Program-made: the position numbers and the translations under genes
Shown here: piece after piece, positions 19,401-33,200 of the stretch
Numbering within the stretch: the first letter of the stretch is position 1
Layout of the letters: every line of letters starts with the position of its first letter
Source: Staphylococcus delphini
GTDB lineage: Bacteria; Bacillota; Bacilli; Staphylococcales; Staphylococcaceae
NCBI RefSeq assembly: GCF_900636325.1
Contig: NZ_LR134263.1
Coordinates: forward strand, 2,666,001-2,730,000
Direction: 5' to 3'
Length of the DNA stretch: 64,000 nt
Notes under the pieces: model-generated
Database searches by the model: none
Seen by the model: only the letters and a program-made list of their open reading frames with translations
What the model was told of the DNA's origin: nothing

Positions 19401-21240
19401 CACTCAGCACACCTGCAGCATGAATAATCCCTTTAACACTTGGCCAACTCATTTCACTAAGCCACTCTTTTACTTTCCTTACATCTTCCTTATTTGATAC
19501 ATCACATTTTAAAAGTTCTATACTAGATTCTTTCCTCAATACATTTAATTCTTCATGAACATCATCTCTTAATGATGATCTAGAAAGCAAAATTATGTTT
19601 CTAGCACCTTTTTTCACTAATAATCTTAATGACACAAGTCCTAAAGCACCTTGCCCACCGCTAATTATATATGTTCCATTAGGATTTAATTCTAATTCTT
19701 TTAATTCATCTAATTTGGAAGAACGATTCAATCTTGATCCATATATTTCTTTGTCAGATTCAATTAATAAATCTTCTTCCGAAGATTGATACATACAATA
19801 CAAAATATTAGAGAATATATTATTCTCATCTTTGTATTTAATATATTGTACTTGCGCTTCTGGATATTCTAAGCGGAAAGTTTTTAAAAGACCTTGAATT
19901 CCCGAATTGTTAATATTATCAAAATGGTTAACAAAACTTATAGGTGTCTGAATTATGTTGGTATCACTAGCTAAGTATTTCAATATTTCTAGTGATTTAT
20001 AAACATCATCTTCTATATCTGTGCTAAACACAATAATTCCATCCCAAACTTTAGTTTGAATCATTTCTTTTACAATATCTAAATCTTTACCGTCAATCTG
20101 TTTCCATTTTGGTGGCAGATTATCAATTGAATTTTCAGAGATAACAAGATATGATGTCTCATTCATATCAAAATCAGCTTTTGATAAGCTTATTAATTCC
20201 CAATTAGTTTCAAAAGCATACTTATTTAACATGCTTTCTTGAAATCTATTGTTTATTTTAGGTTTATTCCATGGAATAGGCTTAGAATTATATAATTTAT
20301 TTTTTCTTTTAACAATTTTTATATTTGAATCGAACGGAATGTATTTTATTTTTCCTGTGTTTATTAATGTTTTTTTAGTAATATTTAATAAGGTTGAACT
20401 CACACCTAATTCTGAAACTGACGATACATTAGGAAACATTTGCTTACAGGTTTTAATAGCTTTTAAATAATTTACAGGTTGAACTATTTGTTCAACCCAA
20501 TAATTTGTACTAGTGAGTTTTTCCGTTTCTTCGTTCCCTGTTAAAGTAGAAATGAATTTTACAGATTTATTAGGATATTTAAGTTTGGTTTTTTGTACAT
20601 AATTCTCAAATTTAGAGGCAGCTTCTCTCATTGAAGGTGAGTGAAAAGCATGCCCTACATTTAGCATCACATAGTTATCCCTATGATTAATATTTAAGAA
20701 CTTTTCTAATTGTTGATATGGACCTGAAATAACAGTTAGATCTGGCGCATTTTTAGCTGCTACTACGATATCATTAGGTAATGGGAGCAATTCTTTTATC
20801 CCTTTAAACACAGCTGCCATTCCACCTTCTGGAGATTTAGACATTAAATTTCCTCTATGCGTTGCTAATAGCAGTGCATCAGAAGGTTCCATAACACCTG
20901 CAATGACTGCCGCTGAATATTCTCCAATTGAATGACCGATAACAACAGAAGGATAGAAATTCACTCCATTCCACATTCTAGCTATCGCTAACTGTAGCGC
21001 CACAGTTATTGGTTGCTCTAAATCAGTCCTTTGGTTTAATTCAGAAGATTCATCCAAAATCATTTTCATTATGGAAATATTTAATATATCTTCTAACTGA
21101 GAAATATATTTAGAAAAATAGAACTTAAAAGTATTATTTTTGTTATATAAGTGTTTAATATTTTTCAGATTCAAAGAACCTTGACCAGTAAAAACCCATA
21201 AATGTTTATCAGAGTCATAACATTTAATTACATTATTCAT
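16451..21240 (-). CDS. Polyketide synthase subunit: AT-KR-ACP-FMO-hydrolase (frameshifted)
   Basis: Second giant synthase, about 1596 residues if the frame is repaired. AT: GHSIGEYSAAVIAG (active Ser) and GHAFHSPSM, where the HAFH box predicts malonyl-CoA. KR: NPNGTYIISGGQGALGLVSL with LFSSAAAIFGSAGQGNYAAAN. ACP: LDNGIDSLASVSI (about residue 807). Then a flavin monooxygenase-like domain, VLVIGAGVSGISFARKLE (about residue 865), with a second nucleotide fold at VAILGHGAFAIENM. Finally an FSH1-like alpha/beta hydrolase from KPRVLFLAGQGTN to GIAGFCEGASIAHAA, with Asp in VGNNDMN and His in NGKHVYP. The frame breaks at the T7 run 16956-16962. One extra base gives KNTSYREWKSGFELLY and joins the two open frames (21240-16843 and 16918-16451). 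It starts 17 bases after the first synthase and begins with the AT that its C-terminal KS lacks. Confidence 0.88.
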
Positions 21241-21256
21241 TTTTTCACGTCCTATA

Positions 21257-24200
21257 TTATTTATTTTGCCATGATTCTAAAATTACGTGAGCGTTCGTTC
21301 CTCCGAATCCAAATGAAGAGACCCCCGCCAATAAAGAAGAATCTTCTTTCCCTTCACCTAACGGTGTAGATCTAGAGGAGATTACAACGTTAAAATCATT
21401 TATATCAATTTCAGGGTTTAATTCTTTGAAATGAACATTTCCCGGAGCTTCTCGATGTCGTAAAACTTCAATTGCTTTAATAAAGCTAACTATTCCTGCA
21501 GCCCCCTCCAAATGACCAATATTCGTTTTAACTGAACCGATAACTAATGGAGAATCACGGTTATCACCTAAAGTATTTTTCAATGCTTCTACTTCAATAG
21601 GATCTCCTAATCGAGTTCCCGTTCCGTGACACTCAACGTAATCTATATCTTTACCTATCACTCCTGCGTCTTCTAAAGCTTCATTTATAACTGCTTCTTG
21701 TGCTCTACCACTTGGAGCTGTTAAAGATGCACTTTTACCATCTTGATTTACAGAAGATCCACGTATAACTGCTAATATAGGATCTCCATCTCTTTGAGCA
21801 TCACTCAAACGTTTTAATACAACAGCGCCTACTCCTTCACCACGACAATATCCATCAGCATTTTTATCAAAAGTAGCACATCTTCCTTCAAAAGATAACA
21901 TTTTGGCAGCACAGCAACCAATATAAGATCTAGGATGCAACATTATATTAACACCACCAACTAATGCTTTAGATACTTTACCACTGCGCAATTTTTCGAC
22001 AGCTAAATCTATTGCTACTAGTGAAGATGAACAAGCTGTATCTAGTGTCATACTTGGACCATTCAAACCTAATATATATGACAATCGATTTGATGTTATA
22101 GATGGAGAAGATCCTGCAGCATAATAGGGATCTTCTAATGAACCCTCTAATTCCATATGAGACCAATCATAGCTCATTTGACCGATATATACAGCTGTAT
22201 TAGAACCTAATAATTCTTTCTTTCTGTATCCAGCATTATAGAAAGCTTCATACGCTACCTCTAACAATATACGTTGTTGAGGATCCATTACCTGAGCTTC
22301 TGGAAGAGTTAAATTAAAAAACTCATAATCAAAATTCTCAATGTTCGATATAAATGCACCTTTTTTTGTATAGCTTTTGCCTATAGCATTTATATTGTCA
22401 CTATAGACGTTTTCAATATCAAATCGAGAACGAGGAACATCAGTTACACAATCTTTATGTTCTTTTAGCATTTCCCAAAATTCTTCTGTAGATGATACAT
22501 CACCCGGTAATCTACATGCTGTTCCAATTACTGCAATTGGTTCATTTACCTTATGATCTGCCATATTAACTATACCATTAGTTTTTTGATTAGAATCTAC
22601 GCTTTTCAAATCATGAATTTGGTCTTTATTTATAGTAATGTTTGACGTTATATTATTAACTTTCTTTTTTTCGGTAATTTCTTCAGCCATATATTTAATG
22701 GTTGGATTATTAATGACAAAAACGCTATTTAATGACAAATCAAATTCTTGACTCAATGCCTGAGCTAACATAACAGATCCTAAAGAGTCTAAGCCATTGT
22801 CCATCAAAGTACTATCATCTGATATATCGTTAGGAACAATTTCATTAACACATTGTCTAACACTCGAAAGGATAGAAGAATAATCCGTATCATTTTCCTC
22901 TTTAACAATTGCTTTATCTCCATTAACTACAGATTGACTTGTAGTATTTGCTAAATGAGAAACTAATTGAGTAGACAATTTTAGCTTGTTCCAATTAATT
23001 GGAGTAAAGCATAATACACCTACTAATTTATTAGCAATTACTTGCTCAATCATTTGAGTTCCTAATTCATTTGAAATAGATCCAAACCCAATTTCTTCAG
23101 AATAATTTGTTGCCGAATGACGTTCTGCCATTCCTCCATCAGACCATGCGCCCCATTGTATTGATAATACATTTTCATTATTATTACTCCATTTTTCAGC
23201 TAAAGCATCAAGTGTAGAATTCGCTGCCGCATAATTACCTTGACCAGCTGAACCAAATGTTGCCGCTGCTGATGAAAATAATAATAAAAAATCAGGTGGT
23301 AAGAATATATCATGCAAATTATGTGCACCATGCACCTTAGCTGCATACGATGTTTCAAGAGTCTCAGATGTTTGGTTTTGTATAACAGCATCGCTTAGTA
23401 CACCTGCGGTGTGAATAATCCCTTTAACATTTGGCCAATTCACTTCACTAAGCCACTCTTTTACTTTTCTAACGTCTGTCTCATTTGATACATCACATTT
23501 TAAAAGTTCTATATTAGATTCTTTTCTCAATGCATTTAATTCTTCATGAACATCCTCTTTTAATGATGATCTAGAAAGTAAGATTATATTTCTAGCACCT
23601 TTTTGTACTAATAATCTTAACGAAACAAGTCCTAAAGCACCTTGACCACCACTAATTATATATGTCCCATCAGGATTTAATTCTAATTCTTTTAATTCAT
23701 CTAATTTTGAAGAATGATTTAATCTCAGCCCATATACTTCTTTATCAGATTCAATTAATAGATCTTCTTCCGAAGGTTGATGCATACAACTTACAATATT
23801 AGCGAATAGATTATTTTCATTCTTATATTTAATATTTTGTGCTTGTACTTCCAGAAATTCTAAACGGAAAGTTTTTAAAAGACCTTGAATACCCGAGTCA
23901 TTAACATTATCAAAATGGCTAACAAAACTTATAGGTGTTTGAATAATATTGGAGTCACTAGCTAAGTATTTCAATATTTCTAATGCCTTATAAACGTTGT
24001 CTTCGCTATCTGTATTAATCACAATAATCCCATCCCAAGTCTTAAATTGGATTATCGCTTTTACAATATCTAAGTCTTTACTATCCACCTGTTTCCAGTT
24101 TGATGGTAGATTATCAATTAAACCTTCAGAGATAACAAGGTATGACGTTTCATTCATATTAAAATCAACTTTTGATGAGTTAATTAATTCCCATTTGCTT

Positions 24201-27200
24201 TCATATACATGTTCTTTTATATTATTCGCTGAGCGGTTATCCTCTGTTTTTTTAGATAATTTAGTATTTAATCCTCTTGAAGTTACTCCCGATAAACGAG
24301 TAACAACTTCGTTATTTTCATCAAATATAATAACTGTTCCTTCTACATGATTTTTTTCTGATTTATCGATTTTTGCATAGGCAAAAAGATTTTTAGGCTG
24401 CTCTTCTACAAAATAGACTTCTGCTTTTTCTATATGAAAAGGAATACATATACCACTACTTTCTATAGAACAAAAACCTAGTAACTGTAGACTAGCATCT
24501 ATTGTCGCTGGATGTAACAATGACAAAGATTTTTCTAGAGAATTTTGATAATCAACCTCTATATCAGCAATTGCTTCACTTTTACCAATATAAACATTCT
24601 TTAAGTTTCGATATTTCGGCCCAAAATCTACGCCGTATTGCTTAATACTATTATATAAAATATTTTCATCGAAAATATCACACTGTTGTGAAATCCTCTC
24701 TATATTTATATTTTCTAATTTACTTCTATCAAAGAGTAATCGAAAATCGCCACACTCAGCAAACTTAACATCTTTGTCATTCTTTATAACATAATTATTA
24801 TTAGTTGTATTACAACAAATTATTCGAGAAATATTATCATTAATAACTAATGGATTGATCATTAATGTGTTTTCTATTAATACCCCTTTAGAGTTTTCAA
24901 GCGTATTATCTAGTAAAGCTGCTCCAGCCAACGTCGCAATATGATTTGAGGCCGGTACAATAACTTCTTCATTGATTTTATGATCTTCCCACAATTTCAT
25001 AACTTCCTCATTAATATCAGAAATATATCTGTTATTCACTCTGTTACTTAGCAATGGGTTAGGAACTCTATTCCAAGGTAAAAATACAGAGTTATATTTG
25101 AAAGGTCTATTGACCATTTTCTCATTTTCTTTATACGATTCTAAAATTATATGAGCGTTCGTTCCTCCGAATCCAAATGAAGAGACTCCCGCCAATAAAG
25201 AAGAATCTTCTTTCCCTTCACCTAACGGTGTAGATCTAGAGGAGATTACAACGTTAAAATCATTTATATCAATTTCAGGGTTTAATTCTTTGAAATGAAC
25301 ATTTCCCGGAGCTTCTCGATGTCGTAAAACTTCAATTGCTTTAATAAAGCTAACTATTCCTGCAGCCCCCTCCAAATGACCAATATTCGTTTTAACTGAA
25401 CCGATAACTAATGGAGAATCACGGTTATCACCTAAAGTATTTTTCAATGCTTCTACTTCAATAGGATCTCCTAATCGAGTTCCCGTTCCGTGACACTCAA
25501 CGTAATCTATATCTTTACCTATCACTCCTGCGTCTTCTAAAGCTTCATTTATAACTGCTTCTTGTGCTCTACCACTTGGAGCTGTTAAAGATGCACTTTT
25601 ACCATCTTGATTTACAGAAGATCCACGTATAACTGCTAATATAGGATCTCCATCTCTTTGAGCATCACTCAAACGTTTTAATACAACAGCGCCTACTCCT
25701 TCACCACGACAATATCCATCAGCATTTTTATCAAAAGTAGCACATCTTCCTTCAAAAGATAACATTTTGGCAGCACAGCAACCAATATAAGATCTAGGAT
25801 GCAACATTATATTAACACCACCAACTAATGCTTTAGATACTTTACCACTGCGCAATTTTTCGACAGCTAAATCTATTGCTACTAGTGAAGATGAACACGC
25901 AGTATCTATAGTCATACTTGGACCGTTCAAGCCTAATATATATGACAATCGATTTGATGCAATAGAATTCGCAACACTAGATCCAAAGTAAGGTGTATTT
26001 ATATCTTTATTCTCTTTCATAGTGCGCCAATCGTCATTAGCCATACCTATATGAACACTAGTATCTGAACCCCGTAACAATTCCTTAGTGTAACCGGCAT
26101 TATAGAAAGCTTCATACGCTACCTCTAACAATATACGTTGTTGAGGATCCATAGTTTTAGCCTCTTTAAGTGAAATGTTAAAAAACTTAAAGTCAAAATA
26201 TTCTACATTACTCATAAATGCACCTTTTTTTGTATAGCTTTTGCCTATAGCATTTATATTGTCACTATAGACATTTTCAATATCAAATCGAGAACGAGGA
26301 ACATCAGTTACACAATCTTTATGTTCTTTTAGCATTTCCCAAAATTCTTCTGTAGATGATACATCACCCGGTAATCTACATGCTGTTCCAATTACTGCAA
26401 TTGGTTCATTTATTTTTTCTTCTTGAGTCATAACCTTATTAATCTCCTTAGCGACAAATTCAGCATGCTTATAAAGTAAATTAAAATGATGACCTTTACT
26501 TTTAACAATCTCTAAATTAGTACAAATTTCCTTTGTTTTTTTTAATACTTCTTCATTATTTTGAAATCCTCTAGAAGATTCTTTCATCAACTCTGACTGA
26601 TTTTCTTTAAATACTTCTTCTGTTTGAATAATTTTAACTTTATTTTTAATACGAGCACTAGGTATATAATGCTCTGATAATATTTCAAAAGGTGCTGGGT
26701 CTTCTGGTGCTACATAGGGAGGTATATGCCTAGGGTCAAACAATATTAAATTCACCTTATATCCTTCTCTTTCAAGAATCAAAGATAGTTCTATCGCTAA
26801 TGTAGCTCCGAATGAAAGGCCCCCAATTGTAATATTATCTGATGAATTAATTTCTAATAATTTTTCCTTTAAGTTTTCTGCTATTATATTGATATTATTT
26901 TTATCTATATTGACTTCAGCTGGTATTACTGGCATATAAGCGTATACTGGATTTTGCAAATTGTCTGAAATTCTACCAAATGTATCTTCAGCAGAACCCA
27001 CAACGCCTCCTAATAAGAAAATAGGATTCCCTTCATCAGTGTTTTTCAGTAAATTCCAACCATTTTTAGAATTCTTTATTTTTATTAAGTTCCTTTCAGA
27101 TAGTTGGTCATATATATGATTTGCAACATCTTCAATATTAGGATAATTAAAAGCAAAGTGTGCCGGAAGTTTTACAAATCCTTGAAAAACCTCTAACAAT

Positions 27201-30200
27201 TTTTGTCTAAACTGAACTAAATCTAATGAAGAAAGACCTGATTCCATGAAAGATGTATCTAGATTTAATTCTTGGTCTGGAGTTAAAAATTGAGATATAC
27301 TTTCTTTTATTTTCAAAAGAATTTCATCATAAGTCCATTCTACAGTCATATTTGTAATTCCCTCTTTACTTTTCGACCTATTAACTACAGATTGGCTTGT
27401 AGTATTTGCTAAATGAGAAACTAATTGAGTAGACAATTTTAGCTTGTTCCAATTAATTGGAGTAAAGCATAATACACCTACTAATTTATTGGCAATTACT
27501 TGCTCAATCATTTGAGTTCCTAATTCATTTGAAATAGATCCAAACCCAATTTCTTCAGAATAATTTGTTGCCGAATGACGCTCTGCCATTCCTCCATCAG
27601 ACCATGCGCCCCATTGTATTGATAATACATTTTCATTATTATTACTCCATTTTTCAGCTAAAGCATCAAGTGTAGAATTCGCTGCCGCATAATTACCTTG
27701 ACCAGCTGAACCAAATGTTGCCGCTGCTGATGAAAATAATAATAAAAAATCAGGTGGTAAGAATATGTCATGCAAATTATGTGCACCATGCACCTTAGCT
27801 GCATACGATGTTTCAAGAGTCTCAGATGTTTGGTTTTGTATAACAGCATCGCTTAGTACACCTGCGGTGTGAATAATCCCTTTAACATTTGGCCAATTCA
27901 CTTCACTAAGCCACTCTTTTACTTTTCTAACGTCTGTCTCATTTGATACATCACATTTTAAAAGTTCTATATTAGATTCTTTTCTCAATGCATTTAATTC
28001 TTCATGAACATCCTCTTTTAATGATGATCTAGAAAGTAAGATTATATTTCTAGCACCTTTTTGTACTAATAATCTTAACGAAACAAGTCCTAAAGCACCT
28101 TGACCACCACTAATTATATATGTCCCATCAGGATTTAATTCTAATTCTTTTAATTCATCTAATTTTGAAGAATGATTTAATCTCAGCCCATATACTTCTT
28201 TATCAGATTCAATTAATAGATCTTCTTCCGAAGGTTGATGCATACAACTTACAATATTAGCGAATAGATTATTTTCATTCTTATATTTAATATTTTGTGC
28301 TTGTACTTCCAGAAATTCTAAACGGAAAGTTTTTAAAAGACCTTGAATACCCGAGTCATTAACATTATCAAAATGGCTAACAAAACTTATAGGTGTTTGA
28401 ATAATATTGGAGTCACTAGCCAAGTATTTCAATATTTCTAATGCCTTATAAACATTGTCTTCGCTATCTGTATTAATCACAATAATCCCATCCCAAATTT
28501 TAGATTGAATCATTGCTTTTACAATATCTAAGTCTTTACTACTCACCTGTTTCCAGTTTGATGGTAGATTATCAATTAAACCTTCAGAGATAACAAGGTA
28601 TGACGTTTCATTCATATCAAAACCAACTTTTGATGAATTCATCAATTCCCAATTAATTTCATATACGTGTTCTTTTATGATGTTTTTTTGAATTTCAGAT
28701 TTTACATCTTGTTTATTCCATGGTAATGGTTTCGAGTTAAATATCTGTTTCTCTACGTCTGGAAGAGCTTTACTAATACTTTTATTTTCATTATTCCAAG
28801 ATTCTAAAATCACATGTGCATTAGTTCCACCATAGCCAAAAGAAGATACACTGGCTAATATTGAATCTTTTTGAAGACCAATATTTATATTATTAGATGA
28901 AATGACAGCATTAAAATCATCAAAACTTATTTTTGGATTCAGTTCATTAAAATGAACATTTCCTGGGGCTATTTTGTGTTTCAAGACCTCTATGGTTTTT
29001 ATCAATCCCACTATTCCTGCTGCCCCTTCTAAGTGACCAATATTAGTTTTTATCGATCCTAATACCAGAGGATAATTACGATTTTTTCCAAGTGTATTTT
29101 TAATTGCTTCAACTTCTATAGGATCTCCCAAAGGCGTACCTGTCCCATGACATTCAATATAGTCAATGTCATTTCCATGAATATTTGCTCTATTAAGCGC
29201 TTTATTTATAACATTTTCTTGTGCGTAACCATTAGGAATTGTTAAAGATGCACTTTTTCCATCTTGATTTACTGCAGTACCTTTAATAACACTTATAATG
29301 TTGTCACCATCTCGTTTAGCGTCTGCCAATCTTTTTAATACAACTACACCAACACCTTCTCCTCTTGCAATACCATTAGCCTTACTATCAAACGTAGCAC
29401 ATCGTCCATCAATTGATAGCATTCCAGCTTTACATGTAGTTATATATGGTTCTTTTGATAATATTAAATTAACCCCACCAGCTATAGCCATTGAACAAGA
29501 ATTACTCAACAAGCTAGAGACTGCATTGTCGACTGCTACTAAAGAAGAGGAACACGCAGTATCTATAGTCATACTAGGACCAACTAAGTTTAAAATATAA
29601 GATATACGGTTAGATGTTATAGAAGGAGACACACCTGTACCAGCATATTCTTTGTTAAAAGAAAAATCAGTCATCCAATCATAATTCATTTGACCTATAA
29701 ATACACCCGTATCAGATCCATTTAGTTCGTCTTTTCCGTATCCCCCTTTATAGCAAGCTTCATAAAGTACTTCGAGAAGTATTCTTTGCTGTGGATCCAT
29801 TGCTTTAGCTTCAGCAAGAGGTATAGAGAAAAAATCATAATCAAAATACTCAACATTGTCTATAAATGCACCTTTGTTTGTATAACTACTGTTTACCAAA
29901 TCTCTATTTGTATTATATATAGTGTCTATATCAAAACGGGAAGGTGGTACTTTAGTAATACAATCTTTTCTTTCTAATAGCATGTCCCATAACTCATCTG
30001 TAGAATTCACGCCTCCCGGAAGTCTACATGAGCTGCTTATTACTGCTATAGAATCATCCGAAGCGCTATCACCATCATCTTTAAATTGCATCTCAACACC
30101 ACTTTTTCCTTTATAATATTCCATCAATTTTTCAATACTAGGATTATTAAATAACAAACTATATGGTAACTTGGTGTTCCACATGTCAGATAAAATATTA

Positions 30201-33200
30201 ACTAATTTCACAGCATGTAATGATGTTAAGCCTTGTTCAAAAAGGCTTTTAGACATATTTATTTTTTGAGGTGATATCTCTAACAACTCACTTACTTTTT
30301 CTAATATTAAGTTGTTATTGGTTGATGTGTCTGTATATTTTTGATTGTCAAATTCAAACATTTTATATTGCGCTATTTCTTTTAATTTATTTACATCTAC
30401 TTTTCCATTAAGCGTGCTTGGCATATCATCTATTATAATCCACTTTTGTGGTATCATATATGCAGGGACATAGTTTGCTAGATACTCTTTAATTTCAATT
30501 TCTTCATTGCCAGTATGTCGATTAACTACTACAAAACCAACTAAATACCTTGTATCTGTATTAATTGCTATTACATTAACCTTGATAATATTTTCCATAT
30601 TTTGAACACACTTTTCAATTTCACCTAGTTCAATACGATGACCACCAATTTTCATCTGCATATCACGTCTACCTAAAATTTCAATTTCACCATTGCTAAG
30701 GTATCTTCCTAAATCTCCCGTTTTATACAAACGTCCAAATCTATCACTATTTATAAAACTTTTTTGAGTTAACTTTTTATTGTTAAAGTAGCCTTTAGCC
30801 AAACCTTTTCCACCTATATATATGTCACCAACAACATTTTGAGGTCTATACTTCAAATTTTTATCAAGTACATATATTTGTTGGTTGGCTAATGGTTTAC
30901 CATAAGGTAATAGTTTACTTCCCAATCTTTTCGATTTAGATGAATATACATGATAATTTGACCAAATCGATGCTTCTGTAGCTCCTCCTAAGCCAACAAT
31001 CTTTAATTCCGGAAAAATCTCTTGAGCTTTCTCAACTAAACTAAATCGAATTGCATCTCCACTAAGTAAAGATAATTCTAACTGATTTTTTTTATCTTCA
31101 GAATAAGCTGTTAATAACATTTCAAAAGTTGTCGGGACAGAATTCCATATATTTATATTATGATTTTGAATTTGATCCCACCAATAATCAGGGTCTCTTA
31201 CTTTATCATCTCTACATATAACCAACGTTCCACCTGCACCTAAAACCCCGAAAATGTCCCATATAGACAAATCAAAATTGAATGCTGAAATGCCAAAAGC
31301 TATGGAATCATCACCAATTGAGAATTTCTTATTAATATCTAAGCAAGTATTAATTGCACTATTATGTGATATTTCTACTCCTTTTGGTTTTCCGGTAGAG
31401 CCAGAAGTGAATATTATGTATGCTAATTGATTATCTGCCACCTTAATTGGATTATAACTATAATGTTCGAAACTATTAATTCTGTCATAAGTAATATCTA
31501 AAAATTCAATATCCCCATTGTGTCTTAATACAGAGTTCAGACTAATTGACATTTCATTACTTATAACTAATTCACTATTTAAAGATTTAACAGTTTCGTT
31601 CAAACGTTTTTCAGGATCTTTGTGATTCAACGGTACAAAAATACCCCCAGACATAAGCACTGCTAATGCTGCAACTACTTGCTCCCATCCTTTCTTTAAA
31701 ATGATAGGAACATGTGATCCTGGCTTAACCCCTTTTTTCTGCAATTTTCCTGCTAGCATCCTTGATAACTTTATCATTTCACCATAACTCAAAGTATATT
31801 CTCGATCTATAATAGCAGTTTTTGTAAAATATTTTCTTTCATTACCTTCAATCAAATCATGTAGTGCATTAAATTCTGTATCCCCAAAATCATCAGAAGT
31901 ATCATTTATTCGTTCTATTAAATCGATAGATTTTATTGGTATTTCAGCTTTAGAAGATTGATTAGATGTTAATTTAATCATTAAATTTTCCATTTCATTC
32001 ATCATACTTCTTATAAGATCCATACTATAGATTTTGTTATCATAATCCCAATTTACTACGAGACCATTGTTGTTTTCATATATTTGGCAATCTAAAGTGA
32101 TTTGTGGTGTTTGAGTACGTTGGTAATTAAGAATAAATTCCTTGCCATTTAATTGGATACCTGACTCGAATATTCCTAAAAAAGAAGTGAAAACAACTGG
32201 AAAATTAATATGTTGGTCTTTATAGTAATCTTTAAGCATTTTTATAATGTCTATTCCACTTATATCATCGTGTTCCATACTTATCCTTAAGAAGTCATTA
32301 ATCTCTTTTGCTTTAGATACAACATTTTGACCATATCTATCAATGATTGGACATAGAGTAACATCCGTAAAGTTACCAACTACACCTGCAAAATTGTTTT
32401 TACTATCTACAGGCCTATTAGACTTAGTTATTGCTAAGGTAAAATCTTCATTTTCTGAATATAGTTTTAAAACATCCGAAAAAATTGCTATAATTAATGA
32501 ATTAGGAGAAATGCCTTCATCCGCAGATATATCTTTTAAAAATTCCCAACATTCTGTTTTTAAAGTGAAAGTTTCTCTATCAAAAAACATTTCATTGAAA
32601 GATACTTCAGTCGTTATTGGCAAATTAGGAGAATTAGGTAGTTCTGACACTTTTGATTCCCAAAACAACATAGTTTCTCTAGAAGTTTTCCTTTTTTTAA
32701 TTGATTCGCAATAATCTATAAAATTCAATCTAAATTCATCATAAAACCCTGTAGTCTCTCCAACTAACATATTATTATATTCATCTGAAATTTCTTTGCA
32801 TAACTGCATAGCACTCATAGCATCTATAAAAATCATATCAATTATTATATGTATCCTAGTAGTTTCAGCATCTACTTTGGATAGTTGTACATCCCAATAT
32901 AATTCAGGATTTGATCTTAATTTCTCAATACAACTTTCTCTAATAGAATCAAAATTTTCATTGTCCGTTATATATATATCAGAAGTACTATCTTCCCTTA
33001 CCATTTGTAATCCACTATCAGTAATTTTTGCTCTAAGCATTGGATGTCTTTTAACTACTCTATTTATTGATTTTTTTAAGATATAAACATCAACTTCCTT
33101 TATATCTATTTCAGTGTAAATTTGACAAGGTTTGTTTTGTAATATCCCCATATAATAAGATTCTTGAATCGGGGTTAACGGAAATTCAAAAGAGTTTAAC

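Noticed and set aside
21978..22166. Many short frames antisense to the synthase genes (for example 23997-24350, 29298-29600, 32343-32714)
   Set aside because: They mirror codon structure of the long coding frames, and several recur in the duplicated KR blocks. No independent signals.
30400..33200. Siderophore of yersiniabactin type as the product
   Set aside because: The CP-Cy-A start is similar, but there is no salicylate gene, no second Cy module, no Fur-like box upstream and no uptake system nearby.
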